Source: a virus | Reading direction: 5' to 3' (one strand) | DNA: 39,296 nucleotides | IMG/VR virus record: IMGVR_UViG_3300011113_000074 | Span: 1-39,296 of that record | In this document: positions 22,369-31,076 of the stretch, one piece after another | How the letters are laid out: every line of letters begins with the position of its first letter | How positions within the stretch are numbered: position 1 is the first letter of the stretch | Translations under genes and position numbers: made by a program | The notes under the pieces: generated by a model | What the model was told of the DNA's origin: nothing | What the model saw: the letters and a program-made list of their open reading frames with translations, nothing else | The model's database searches: none

Positions 22369-23207
22369 TGGCTAAAACATTAGACCAGCATCGTGCAGAT
22401 GTAAAAAGACTTCATCCAGAGTGGAACCAGACCCAAATTGACATGGAGGCTTCACGTCTTTATGGTATCGAAAGTGGCGCAACAACTAGTGCTACTGGTA
22501 ATACTCCGCTTGCTGGTTTGTACAATAAATTAGAAGGACCTCAAATGGTTTCAGGCCAAGTATATGTTGGTACTGGCAAGGGTAGAACAAAGTCAGTTAG
22601 TATACCTGGTGGAGGTTCTTATGTTACATATGGCGATACAGAAAGCGAAGCAGACCTAAAGTCAAAATATTATTCAGACCCTAAGTTTGAAAGAAACTGG
22701 ATGAACATTCTCAAGAAGAATGGTTTTGGAGATGCTGCTTCTGACCCAATAAAGGCGGCACAAATGTTTGATATTGCGGTTTCTGGTGCGGCAGATTGGT
22801 ACACATACTCCAATGGTCAAAGGAAAGTTACACCTGAACAGTACATTTCTTGGTGGGCTAAAGGTGAGGGTGTTGGTAAACCGTCTGTATCCGTACAAAA
22901 GTATCTATTCCAACCAGAGCAAATTCAAGAACTCATTGATGATACATTAAAAAATACCCTTAGAAGAAAAGCAACAGAACAAGAAACTAAAGAGTTTTAT
23001 ACTGCTATTAAGAAATTAATGGATGAAGGTACAGTAACGACCACCAAACAAGTAGGCGGTAAAACTGTACAAACAACAACTCCTGGATATACAGCAGAAA
23101 AAGCAAGGGCTTTGATTACAGAAAAGGTTAAGGCCGAATCCCCTCAAGACTACCAAGAGGCGCAAAGTTTAGCCTTTGGTGATTTTTTAGGAAAGTTGAA
23201 GGGTTAA
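22368..23207 (+). CDS. Possible internal/structural protein, 279 aa
   Basis: Starts at GTG 22368 overlapping the previous stop (TAGTG) with AAAGG upstream. The central part (about 110-165) contains a compact Trp-rich segment; the C terminus is helical and charged. It is part of a four-gene block between portal and scaffold. No family recognised. Confidence 0.6.
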   Translation: MAKTLDQHRADVKRLHPEWNQTQIDMEASRLYGIESGATTSATGNTPLAGLYNKLEGPQMVSGQVYVGTGKGRTKSVSIPGGGSYVTYGDTESEADLKSKYYSDPKFERNWMNILKKNGFGDAASDPIKAAQMFDIAVSGAADWYTYSNGQRKVTPEQYISWWAKGEGVGKPSVSVQKYLFQPEQIQELIDDTLKNTLRRKATEQETKEFYTAIKKLMDEGTVTTTKQVGGKTVQTTTPGYTAEKARALITEKVKAESPQDYQEAQSLAFGDFLGKLKG

Positions 23208-23208
23208 T

Positions 23209-24042
23209 ATGGCGGAATCAGTTACAACAGCATACGGTCTTACTGCCGATTTAATTAGAGCATTTCCAGAATTACAAAGAGTATATGACCTATATGTAGC
23301 AGGCGACTTAGCACAGGCTGAATTAGAGTATTACAAAACCAATTATTATAAAAATTTAAATACTACATCTAAGACTAGAGCACAACAAAAGGCTTCTCAA
23401 CCTGGGGTTTATTCACAGGGATTAGATTCATTTAAGATAGAGCAACGAAAGCGTCTAATAGGTAAGGGTATTAATTTAGACGAGGCAACCTTTAATCTTA
23501 TAATTCAAGATGCATATGATAAAGGTTTAGACGATGCTCAGATTGACCTACAGGCATTAAGTAAATCTCAGGGTACTATTGGCGGAACCACCCTAGGTAC
23601 AGTACAGTCTTTAAAAGAATATGCTGATTCATTTGGTATGTCATACGATAATACAGTTTTAGACCAATGGTCAAAAGGTGTGTTCTCTGGAACTAATACA
23701 GTACAAGATATACAGGCTAGAATACGTAGAGATTCAGCAAGTGCATATCCTGTATATTCAAGAGAAATTGATTCAGGAACTACGCTAGATGCTTTAGCGT
23801 CTGCATATAAATCATCAATGGCAAATATACTAGAGATTGATTCTGATTCAATTGGATACAATGACCCAACAATTCGTAAAGCATTACAATATATTGGAAC
23901 AGACGGTAAACCAGCAGTGAAACCTATATGGCAATTTGAAGCAGAATTACGTCAAGACCCACGCTGGGAATTGACAAATAATGCTAGAGCCACTGTCGAT
24001 TCACTATCACTTAAAGTCCTTCGTGACTTTGGATTGGCGTAA
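23209..24042 (+). CDS. Possible internal/structural protein, 277 aa
   Basis: A mostly helical protein with several Asp/Ala-rich segments, one base after the previous stop. It has features in common with the 502-aa neighbour, such as Q-D-A-Y helices, which suggests a shared origin or assembly. Unknown family. Confidence 0.6.
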   Translation: MAESVTTAYGLTADLIRAFPELQRVYDLYVAGDLAQAELEYYKTNYYKNLNTTSKTRAQQKASQPGVYSQGLDSFKIEQRKRLIGKGINLDEATFNLIIQDAYDKGLDDAQIDLQALSKSQGTIGGTTLGTVQSLKEYADSFGMSYDNTVLDQWSKGVFSGTNTVQDIQARIRRDSASAYPVYSREIDSGTTLDALASAYKSSMANILEIDSDSIGYNDPTIRKALQYIGTDGKPAVKPIWQFEAELRQDPRWELTNNARATVDSLSLKVLRDFGLA

Positions 24043-24044
24043 AC

Positions 24045-25553
24045 ATGGCTGACGAAAGAGATAGAATTAGAGCAATGATGGGACTTCCACCATTAACTAC
24101 TAAAGACCCAGTAGTTGTAGGTGGTACACCATTTGGTCAAGCAGCGCCAACACCTAAACCAGTTACACTTGCAGAAGCAAAATCTCTTGGTTTTAGTAGT
24201 ACTACTGGTATTAGTAAAGTGGGCGATACATACGTATTTGATAAGTCACTTGCTCCTGAACGAGGTGGATTTCAATCTGTTGGTGTAGCCAAACCAGGTG
24301 AAGTTCAGATGACTCCATATTATGGAGATGTAACTGGTGCATATCGTTTAACACAAGAACAATATGCGGCAGCGACATCTGGTGGTAGAGTGGATACTGG
24401 TGCTCAGGCAAGAGCAATGCAGGAAAATGAAATTAAAGATTTAATGGCTCAAGGGCTAACCAGAGAACAAGCAATTGCTAGGGTATCTCCTCAATACGGA
24501 CAATATGGAATTCCGATTCCACCTCAAATTCAAAATGCTATTAACCAAGCATCTCAAGCAGTTGTAACAGCACAGGTTTCAGGTAATACACAAGCCCTTT
24601 CAATAGCCCAGGCCGCTCTTGCCTCGGCTCAAAATGCAGCAAATGCCTATACAACTAGCACTACAGAGGCTGCAAAAAATGCAGCAGTTGCAGCGGCAAC
24701 AACTGCGGCGGCAGAGGCTGAAAGAGTTGCAACACAACGTGAGGCTGTAGGTAAAATTGTAGCAGATAGATTTGCTAAATATGGATTAGCAACACTCGGT
24801 ACTAAAATTCTAGACCTTGCACGTCAAGGATATACCGAGTCTACAATTACTTTAGAGTTACAAAATACAGATGAATATAAAACTAGGTTTGCTGCTAATA
24901 TTCAAAGAGAAAAAAAGGGTTTATCCGTTCTCACTCCAGCAGAATATCTCAGCGTAGAAGATGCATACCGTCAAACGTTACGTGCATATGGATTAACTCA
25001 ATTTGACAATGATGCATATGTAAAACAGTTTATTGAAAATGATGTATCTCCATCAGAATTATCTACTCGTGTAGTTACTGCGGTTCAAAGAGTACAGAAT
25101 GCTGACCCAGCAGTTGCTAGAACACTTCGTGATTATTATGGTGTCGGTGATGTTGATATGGTTGCGTATGTACTTGACCCTAATCAACAACTTACTAAGA
25201 TTCAACGTCAAGTTGCAGCAGCAGAAATTGGCACGGCAGCAAGATTACAAGGACTTGAGGCTGGAGTATCTGTATCTGAGCAACTTGCAGCACAGGGTAT
25301 TACACAGGCAGAAGCGCAAAAAGGATATGCGACTATTGCAGATATCCTACCTACCGCAGAAAAATTAAGTTCTATTTACGGAACTCAATTAGAAGGTTAT
25401 GGACAAGCAGAAGCAGAGCAAGAAGTATTTAACACCCTAGCATCAGCACAGCGTAAACGTAGAGCATTAATTGAAAGAGAAATTGGAACATTTGCTGGAA
25501 GGTCTGGCATGTCTAGAACATCTCTAACATCTACAACAGGCGGACAAATATAG
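24045..25553 (+). CDS. Long Ala/Gln-rich helical protein, 502 aa
   Basis: Residues about 160-230 form a low-complexity Ala/Gln/Thr coiled-coil-like rod; the rest is helical with repeating acidic-basic heptads. It sits between the giant protein and the scaffold, so it is a candidate core or ejection protein. Unknown family. Confidence 0.6.
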   Translation: MADERDRIRAMMGLPPLTTKDPVVVGGTPFGQAAPTPKPVTLAEAKSLGFSSTTGISKVGDTYVFDKSLAPERGGFQSVGVAKPGEVQMTPYYGDVTGAYRLTQEQYAAATSGGRVDTGAQARAMQENEIKDLMAQGLTREQAIARVSPQYGQYGIPIPPQIQNAINQASQAVVTAQVSGNTQALSIAQAALASAQNAANAYTTSTTEAAKNAAVAAATTAAAEAERVATQREAVGKIVADRFAKYGLATLGTKILDLARQGYTESTITLELQNTDEYKTRFAANIQREKKGLSVLTPAEYLSVEDAYRQTLRAYGLTQFDNDAYVKQFIENDVSPSELSTRVVTAVQRVQNADPAVARTLRDYYGVGDVDMVAYVLDPNQQLTKIQRQVAAAEIGTAARLQGLEAGVSVSEQLAAQGITQAEAQKGYATIADILPTAEKLSSIYGTQLEGYGQAEAEQEVFNTLASAQRKRRALIEREIGTFAGRSGMSRTSLTSTTGGQI

Positions 25554-25579
25554 AATCCTGACATGGACCTATCGGCCCC

Positions 25580-25657
25580 ATGCAGCGTATAAGACCGAGA
25601 GCAAGAGCCAAACAATTTCCCCGAATTGACTTGAGGCTTGCGACTAACAACGAATAG
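25580..25657 (+). CDS. Possible very small basic ORF, 25 aa
   Basis: In the 121-bp gap before the scaffold gene, one frame encodes a basic Arg-rich peptide (MQRIRPRARAKQFPRIDL start). It looks protein-like, but no ribosome-binding site is visible. It could be a leftover C terminus in a shifted frame or a chance ORF. Confidence 0.25.
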   Translation: MQRIRPRARAKQFPRIDLRLATNNE

Positions 25658-25674
25658 AAGGGTGGATAGTTGCT

Positions 25675-26163
25675 ATGAGCAACAACTACTGGGAAGACGA
25701 AGACGAAGACCTAGATACCGACCAAGGATTTTCTGGTGATGGTAGTGACTTAATTAAGAAACTACGTAAAGCCAAAAGAGCCGACGAGAAACGTATTAAG
25801 GAACTCACTGAGCAACTTGAGGGATTATCCAAGGTGCAGCGTGAGAGAACTGTCAAAGAAGTCCTAGAAAAGAAGGGCGTAAACGCTAAGGCTGCACGCT
25901 TGATTCTTAAGGACATTGAAGATGTTAACGAGGAGACAGTTGCAAACTGGCTCGATGATAACGCAGATTTGTTTGGAATACAAGTGCAGAAAGATGAGCC
26001 TCAGATGGCGGAACAAGACCGTGCTGCTTTAAGACAGCAGGATGTTCTAACACAGGCCGCGTTCACCCCTGACAGAATGGAAGAACTTAACTCAAGAATT
26101 GACAATGCAGATTCTATGGATGCATTGTTAGACGTTCTTCGTTCACAAGAACAATCATCATAG
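25675..26163 (+). CDS. Scaffolding protein candidate
   Basis: A 162-residue, highly charged helical protein: an acidic start (WEDEDEDLDTD), a Lys/Glu-rich coiled coil (about 25-70) and an acidic C terminus. Its place directly before the capsid gene, and its composition, are those of phage scaffolds. Confidence 0.7.
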   Translation: MSNNYWEDEDEDLDTDQGFSGDGSDLIKKLRKAKRADEKRIKELTEQLEGLSKVQRERTVKEVLEKKGVNAKAARLILKDIEDVNEETVANWLDDNADLFGIQVQKDEPQMAEQDRAALRQQDVLTQAAFTPDRMEELNSRIDNADSMDALLDVLRSQEQSS

Positions 26164-26187
26164 TTTCTAGTCACTTGGAGGTGACAA

Positions 26188-27141
26188 ATGCCTAACAGTT
26201 ATGTATCAACTGGTTCTTCCTCATTAGGAGGTACCGCTGGTGCTGCTGGTCTAGTACAGAAGGCGTATGACCGTCTTCTGGAATTTGCTCTCCGTTCTGA
26301 ACCACTAATTCGTTCAGTCGCAGACAAGCGTCCAGTACGCCAAACACAACCAGGTTCAACAGTTGTTCTACAACGTTATGTTGACCTATCTGCTGCAACT
26401 ACAGCCCTCACAGAGGATACTGACCCAGATGCAGTAGCAATGTCAACACCAACCTCAGTAACTATTACTCTTAACGAGTACGGTAACTCAGTGTTGGTAA
26501 CTCGCGCTCTTGAGTTATTCTCATTAGCAGATGTTGACCCTGCAATCGCAAACATCATCGCTTTCAACCTAGCAGATTCTATTGACCGAGTCGCAATGAC
26601 AACATTGCGTGGCGGTTCAAACGTAATCTACTCAGGTTCAACAGCAACTTCAACTGCAACTATCACAGCAGCAGCAACACTATCTTCAGCAAACATCCGT
26701 AGGGCTGTTGCTAAGTTACGTGCTAACAGCGCTGCAGGACGTAAGGGTAACCTATACTGGGCTGGATTACACCCAGAGGTATCCCACGACCTACGTGCTG
26801 AGACAGGTTCAGCAGGATGGTTGCTTCCTAACCAATACGGTGCTTCACAGGACCGCATTTGGGCAGGAGAAATCGGAACATATGAAGGTGCATACTTCGT
26901 AGAGTCTTCACGTCTATACACAGCAACCGACGGTGCTTCATCTGCAAAGGTGTACCGTACAATTGTTGCAGGACAGCAAGCATTGGCCGAGGCAGTTGCC
27001 GAAGAGCCACACGTAGTAATCGGACCAGTAGTTGACAAGTTAATGCGTCACCGCCCAATGGGTTGGTACGGCGTACTTGGCTTTGCACGCTACCGCGAAG
27101 AGGCACTATTCAGAATCGAATCAGGTTCATCAATCGCTTAG
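26188..27141 (+). CDS. Major capsid protein, N4-gp56-like
   Basis: A 317-residue HK97-fold-type capsid protein. Segments STVVLQRYVDLSAATTALT, ITLNEYGNSV and DRVAMTTLRGG, in that order, match the N4-gp56 family. GGAGGTGA sits just before ATG 26188. Codon choice is regular and rich in C-ending codons compared with neighbours, as expected for the most abundant virion protein. Confidence 0.87.
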   Translation: MPNSYVSTGSSSLGGTAGAAGLVQKAYDRLLEFALRSEPLIRSVADKRPVRQTQPGSTVVLQRYVDLSAATTALTEDTDPDAVAMSTPTSVTITLNEYGNSVLVTRALELFSLADVDPAIANIIAFNLADSIDRVAMTTLRGGSNVIYSGSTATSTATITAAATLSSANIRRAVAKLRANSAAGRKGNLYWAGLHPEVSHDLRAETGSAGWLLPNQYGASQDRIWAGEIGTYEGAYFVESSRLYTATDGASSAKVYRTIVAGQQALAEAVAEEPHVVIGPVVDKLMRHRPMGWYGVLGFARYREEALFRIESGSSIA

Positions 27142-27155
27142 TTGATTGACGGTTG

Positions 27156-27179
27156 AGCAGGAAGCACGTGTTTCCTGCT
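27156..27179 (+). terminator. Hairpin after the capsid gene
   Basis: AGCAGGAA (27156-27163) pairs with TTCCTGCT (27172-27179) around an 8-nt loop containing CACGTG. No T-run follows, so it is more likely an mRNA-stabilising or partial termination hairpin that sets capsid mRNA levels. Confidence 0.45.
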
Positions 27180-27205
27180 TAACAGTAAGTTCATTAAGGA
27201 GAACA

Positions 27206-27475
27206 ATGGCAGATTATGTATTTAAAACACCTACGGTTCGAGAAGGACCAGCGGGTAAACACAGATTGTTTTACTTCTATAAACTAGATAGAGGTATCAG
27301 CATTGCTAAAAGTGGTGGAACTTATTCAAAAGTTCGATATGCACTAGACGAAGCAATCGATGATTATCAAGAATTTTATCGTGGTGGTTATAATCATATA
27401 GTTAACGATACAACCAAGGCAGCATTAATAGCATCGGGTTTAGGAATAACTGAGGCAAACTTTACAGCAATATAG
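27206..27475 (+). CDS. Hypothetical virion-arm protein, 89 aa
   Basis: ATG 27206 is chosen because AAGGAG lies four bases before it; an upstream in-frame start would overlap the hairpin after the capsid gene. The product has a beta-rich first half and an Asp/Glu/Tyr-rich helix. It is placed like head-completion proteins. Not recognised. Confidence 0.6.
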   Translation: MADYVFKTPTVREGPAGKHRLFYFYKLDRGISIAKSGGTYSKVRYALDEAIDDYQEFYRGGYNHIVNDTTKAALIASGLGITEANFTAI

Positions 27476-27482
27476 GGGACAT

Positions 27483-27791
27483 ATGAAACATTGGGAGTAT
27501 CATCCAGAGTATGTAGATAATTGTTTTGGATGCAAGGGTTCAACTTTACAGATGAACTCAGGAGACGCCAAGCGAGATATTCCAGACAAGAAATGGAACT
27601 CTGAATTACAGGCTTACCGAGATGCAAGAGCACAAGGTATACAGCCAGCAGGGACAACTATGCATCATGTAGAAGCAGCCCATAAAGCATCAGAGATTTT
27701 AGGCAAAGCGTATAATGCGGACACTATGCCTAAGACGAAAGACATAACACCAAAAACCGCAGCCGTAATGAAAGAGATAGGACAAGTATAA
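27483..27791 (+). CDS. Hypothetical Cys-containing phage protein, 102 aa
   Basis: It has CFGCK near residue 14 and the pattern K.W..EL.AYRDARAQGIQPA, common in actinophage hypothetical proteins. GGGGA lies before ATG. Possibly a small structural or regulatory protein. Confidence 0.6.
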   Translation: MKHWEYHPEYVDNCFGCKGSTLQMNSGDAKRDIPDKKWNSELQAYRDARAQGIQPAGTTMHHVEAAHKASEILGKAYNADTMPKTKDITPKTAAVMKEIGQV

Positions 27792-27940
27792 TGCCAAAAG
27801 TAGGAAAAAAGAAGTTCCCATATACCGCCAAGGGCAAGAAGGCTGCAAAGGCTTATGCTAAAGGTGAGAAGATGGAATCTAAGGCTGAGAAAAAAATGGA
27901 AATGAAAAAGGGCATGAAGAAGATGGGTAAGAAGAAGTAA
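27791..27940 (+). CDS. Lys-rich basic protein 1, 49 aa
   Basis: Starts one base inside the previous stop (TAATG). About 45% Lys, with Met. First of seven consecutive small basic genes. Probably binds DNA or RNA by charge. Confidence 0.65.
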   Translation: MPKVGKKKFPYTAKGKKAAKAYAKGEKMESKAEKKMEMKKGMKKMGKKK

Positions 27941-27941
27941 C

Positions 27942-28124
27942 ATGAATACCCCTAAGCCTAATCCATTAAGAGGCAAAGCAGCCATTAATGAATTCCAAAA
28001 ACAAATATCCCCAAAGGGTATGGCTGCAGCCGAGGCTGCTGCTAGAAAAGCACTTGAGCAAAAATATCCAGGAATGTTTATTCCTGAGAAAAGAATTGCT
28101 CCTGCTCCAAAGAGAGGGCGATAA
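27942..28124 (+). CDS. Basic protein 2, 60 aa
   Basis: Ala-rich helix flanked by basic Pro-rich ends; the C terminus is APAPKRGR. One base after the previous stop. No family recognised. Confidence 0.55.
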   Translation: MNTPKPNPLRGKAAINEFQKQISPKGMAAAEAAARKALEQKYPGMFIPEKRIAPAPKRGR

Positions 28125-28279
28125 TGAAAAAAACTAAAGCCCAAAAGAAAATCTCCAAGGTAATGAAAGAGTTTAAGGCTGGCGAACTTAATGTTGGCAA
28201 GTCTAAAAAGAAAGTAAAGTCTAAGAAGCAGGCAATTGCTATTGCTCTATCTCAGGCTGGTAAGTCAAGGAAAAAGTAA
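28124..28279 (+). CDS. Lys-rich protein 3, DUF6496-like
   Basis: Starts in a TAATG overlap. Its pattern, K.MKEFKAGEL..GKSKK.VKSKKQAIAIAL, resembles the small DUF6496 family of basic phage and bacterial proteins. Ribosome- or DNA-binding is only a guess. Confidence 0.6.
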   Translation: MKKTKAQKKISKVMKEFKAGELNVGKSKKKVKSKKQAIAIALSQAGKSRKK

Positions 28280-28422
28280 TGTCATCGGGTCAACGTAAGC
28301 GTCACGACGGTTGGAATAAATCAATCATGCGAGACGGTGTGGTTGTTATTCTTCGTAAGGATGGGCGTGAAAAGATGCGCCTTGACCCTAAGACAAAAGA
28401 AGTAATTAAGGGGAGCAAATGA
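28279..28422 (+). CDS. Basic protein 4, 47 aa
   Basis: TAATG overlap at the start, ATGA overlap at the end. A basic N terminus is followed by a short beta-hairpin-like region (VVVILRKDGRE). No family recognised. Confidence 0.55.
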   Translation: MSSGQRKRHDGWNKSIMRDGVVVILRKDGREKMRLDPKTKEVIKGSK

Positions 28423-28700
28423 AAGATTCAATTCTAAAGAGAGTCGGAGTATCTGGCTACAACAAGCCAAAGCGTACTCCTAATCACCCTAAGAAATCAC
28501 ACGTAGTTGTGGCTAAGGTAGGGGATAAAGTAAAGACTATCCGATTTGGTGAGCAAGGTGCTAAAACAGCAGGTGCTCCTAAGGCTGGTGAGTCTGAGCG
28601 TATGAAGATGAAGCGTAAATCTTTTAAGGCAAGACACGGTAAGAATATTGCTAAAGGTAAAATGTCTGCAGCATACTGGGCAGATAAAGTAAAATGGTAG
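28419..28700 (+). CDS. Basic protein 5, 93 aa
   Basis: It has a folded-looking core (KSHVVVAKVGDKVKTIRFG) and a conserved-looking end (FKARHGKNIAKGKMSAAYW). Similar proteins occur in many phages and environmental contigs. ATGA overlap with the previous gene. Function unknown. Confidence 0.65.
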   Translation: MKDSILKRVGVSGYNKPKRTPNHPKKSHVVVAKVGDKVKTIRFGEQGAKTAGAPKAGESERMKMKRKSFKARHGKNIAKGKMSAAYWADKVKW

Positions 28701-28882
28701 CCAAGAAGAAGACCAAGTCTAAAGTAAATGCTGCTGGTAATTATACAAAGCCCAGCATGAGAGCAGCCTTATTTAAGAAGATAAAGGCTGGTTCTAAGGG
28801 TGGAGACCCAGGAGAATGGTCTGCTCGTAAAGCACAATTACTTGCTGTGGAATATAAGAAAAAAGGTGGAGGTTACAAGTAA
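28694..28882 (+). CDS. Basic protein 6, 62 aa
   Basis: Overlaps the previous gene by 7 nt. Contains GDPGEWSARKAQLLA, a recurring motif of small phage proteins found beside the next gene. Strongly basic. Confidence 0.6.
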   Translation: MVAKKKTKSKVNAAGNYTKPSMRAALFKKIKAGSKGGDPGEWSARKAQLLAVEYKKKGGGYK

Positions 28883-29118
28883 TGGCACTTGCTAAATCTC
28901 AAAAGTCTTTAAAGGATTGGACCAAGCAGAAGTGGACTACCTCTGATGGTAAACCATCTAAAGGCAAGAAAAGATATTTACCTGAAAAAGCATGGGCTGC
29001 ATTAAGCCCAGCAGAGAAGGCTGCAACCAATAAAGCCAAGGCTGCAGGTAATGCTAAAGGTAAACAGTTTGTAAAGCAACCTAAATCAATAGCCAAAAAA
29101 GCAGCAAAATACAGATAG
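28882..29118 (+). CDS. Basic protein 7, 78 aa
   Basis: It contains SLKDWTKQKWTTSDGKPS and KRYLPEKAWAALS, with a Lys/Ala tail, typical of a widespread small phage/environmental family (possibly DUF5872; not checked). TAATG overlap. It ends the run of basic proteins. Confidence 0.65.
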   Translation: MALAKSQKSLKDWTKQKWTTSDGKPSKGKKRYLPEKAWAALSPAEKAATNKAKAAGNAKGKQFVKQPKSIAKKAAKYR

Positions 29119-29132
29119 GGACACAGGGGACT

Positions 29133-29867
29133 ATGAGTAATAAAGATTCTGTAGCACTAGTATGGTGTGATAATGGAATGGTAGATGGCAAGTTTATGCA
29201 AGGCGTAGCAGATGTAATGCTAAAGTCTGGCGTATCATTTGGCTCTACATTACGAAGTCAAGGCAATCAAATTGCTAGACAAAGACAGACAGTAATTGAT
29301 TATTGGTATGATAAGACTGATTATGAATGGCTACTATGGGTAGACTCAGATGTAGTAATTAGTCCAGAAAAGTTTAAGTTATTATGGGATAACAAAGATG
29401 CTGAGAAGCGCCCTATGGTTACTGGAGTATATTTTACTACAGATAATCCAGAAGAACCATTAATGATTCCGATGCCTACAGTATTTAGTTTTGTTAATGA
29501 TGGAGAAGGTGGCTTTGGATTATCCAGGGTACATCCACTACCAGTTAATGAACTAATCAAGGTAGATGCAGCAGGTATGGGATTCATCCTAATGCACCGC
29601 AGCATAGTTCCTAAAGTCCGTGAAGTAGCACCTGATGGTCAACTCTTTATGGAAATGGGACGAGGCACTAAGTTCATAGGTGAGGATATATTCTTCTTCG
29701 CACTATGTGATAAGGCTGAAGTTCCACTGTATTGTCATACAGGAGCAACTGCACCACATATGAAGCGATTCTCATTTGATGAGCATTACTACAAAGCATT
29801 CTTTGGACAACCTAAAGAAGAATCAAAATTAATTACACCTAAGAAAAAAATCATTACACCTAGATAG
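29133..29867 (+). CDS. Family 2-like glycosyltransferase
   Basis: A 244-residue GT-A-fold protein with the nucleotide-sugar/metal motif WVDSDVV (69-75). An AGMGFILMHR strand and a GEDIFF segment follow, as in phage GT2-like enzymes with the acceptor-side acid. It may decorate capsid, tail or DNA with sugar. It lies between head and tail genes, so a virion protein is a likely target. GGGGACT precedes ATG. Confidence 0.75.
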   Translation: MSNKDSVALVWCDNGMVDGKFMQGVADVMLKSGVSFGSTLRSQGNQIARQRQTVIDYWYDKTDYEWLLWVDSDVVISPEKFKLLWDNKDAEKRPMVTGVYFTTDNPEEPLMIPMPTVFSFVNDGEGGFGLSRVHPLPVNELIKVDAAGMGFILMHRSIVPKVREVAPDGQLFMEMGRGTKFIGEDIFFFALCDKAEVPLYCHTGATAPHMKRFSFDEHYYKAFFGQPKEESKLITPKKKIITPR

Positions 29868-29875
29868 GATAAAAT

Positions 29876-30151
29876 ATGCCAACAGGTATAGCGGGTAGCA
29901 CACTATGTGCTGAACTAAATCGCCTAGCAAATGGTGGTACTTACCCAGCAAGAACAGCATTTAAAGATGAACAAGGTGCTGCTAATGCTTGGGCTGGTAC
30001 ATCAGGGCTTGGTATTATTGCAGCACTAAACATCAAAGCAAGTGCTGGACGTGCTCCGTCTGCCTATAAAGATATTAATGGTATATGTAATGAACTCGCT
30101 GGAACTACTGGCAAATCTGCGGTTGACGCATTAAGGACTATAGCCTCGTGA
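29876..30151 (+). CDS. Small protein with internal tandem repeat, 91 aa
   Basis: Two copies of about 24 residues, AFKDEQGAANAWAGT... (27-50) and AYKDINGICNELAGT... (62-85), suggest an internal duplication of a helical unit. It overlaps the next gene (GTGA). Probably structural; not recognised. Confidence 0.65.
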   Translation: MPTGIAGSTLCAELNRLANGGTYPARTAFKDEQGAANAWAGTSGLGIIAALNIKASAGRAPSAYKDINGICNELAGTTGKSAVDALRTIAS

Positions 30152-31068
30152 CAACTACCCTATCTAATATGATTGATGAGTTATCAACCAATCTATCTGG
30201 TTATACTTATCAACAAGAAAGAACTACATACCTAAGAAGCAGTGTTACTACTACGGTATCAACATCTGCATCTCCTACAATTCTAGCCCTAGGCTCTACT
30301 GAGAATGTTGGTAAGGGTGTTGTAGAAATTGGTGAAGAATTATTATGGATTGATACATTTGATAGAGTTGGTAATACCGCAACAGTATCTCCATATGGAA
30401 GAGGATACCTAGGTACAACTGCTACTACACATGCAGCAGATTCTAAAGTTACCATATCTCCAATTTTCCCACGCTCTACAATTAAAAGAGCAATTAACGA
30501 TACTATCCGTGCTGCTGGTTCTATGATATTTGCTGTAGATAGCACATCATTTACTTTTAATGCAGCCGAAACAACTTATGCTTTTAACAATTTAAATATT
30601 CAAAACATCCTTAGCCTAATGTGGCAAGAAGTCGGACCATCTAAAGAATGGCGACCAGTACGTCGTTGGTCTTGGGATTCTGCAGCCGATGAAACAGAGT
30701 TTGGCGCAGGAGCACAGACAGTAACAATAGGGGACTACATAACACCAGGAAGAACTGTCAAGGTTATATATGCTACTGACCCAGTAGCCTTTACAGCCAA
30801 TGGACAAGACTTTGCAACACAAACTGGATTACCAGAATCTTGCAAAGATGTAATAATTCTTGGTGCATCATATCGTTTGCTAACATATCTAGACCCTGCA
30901 CGTGCTGCTCAAATATCACCACAGGCTGATGAGACTGATAGCAAGCGACCTTACGGAGCATCTCAGAGTGCAACAAAACAACTCTATGCTTTGTATACGC
31001 AACGCCTACAAGAGGAAACTCAAAGGCAGCAAGCGCAATACCCAATCCGTGTCCACTACAGCCGATAG
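30148..31068 (+). CDS. Head-tail connector candidate, 306 aa
   Basis: An N-terminal helix is followed by a beta domain (VVEIGEELLWIDTFD; GRGYLGTTATTHA, about 55-100) and a helical region (RSTIKRAINDTIRAAG). The middle and position fit an adaptor or tail-tube A-type protein between capsid and tail genes. No definite family. GTG start in an overlap with the previous stop. Confidence 0.55.
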   Translation: MTTTLSNMIDELSTNLSGYTYQQERTTYLRSSVTTTVSTSASPTILALGSTENVGKGVVEIGEELLWIDTFDRVGNTATVSPYGRGYLGTTATTHAADSKVTISPIFPRSTIKRAINDTIRAAGSMIFAVDSTSFTFNAAETTYAFNNLNIQNILSLMWQEVGPSKEWRPVRRWSWDSAADETEFGAGAQTVTIGDYITPGRTVKVIYATDPVAFTANGQDFATQTGLPESCKDVIILGASYRLLTYLDPARAAQISPQADETDSKRPYGASQSATKQLYALYTQRLQEETQRQQAQYPIRVHYSR

Positions 31069-31076
31069 GTAAATAA

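Noticed and set aside
25626-25658. Plus-strand TTGACT before the scaffold gene
   Set aside because: No -10-like hexamer at 16-18 nt; the match is likely by chance.
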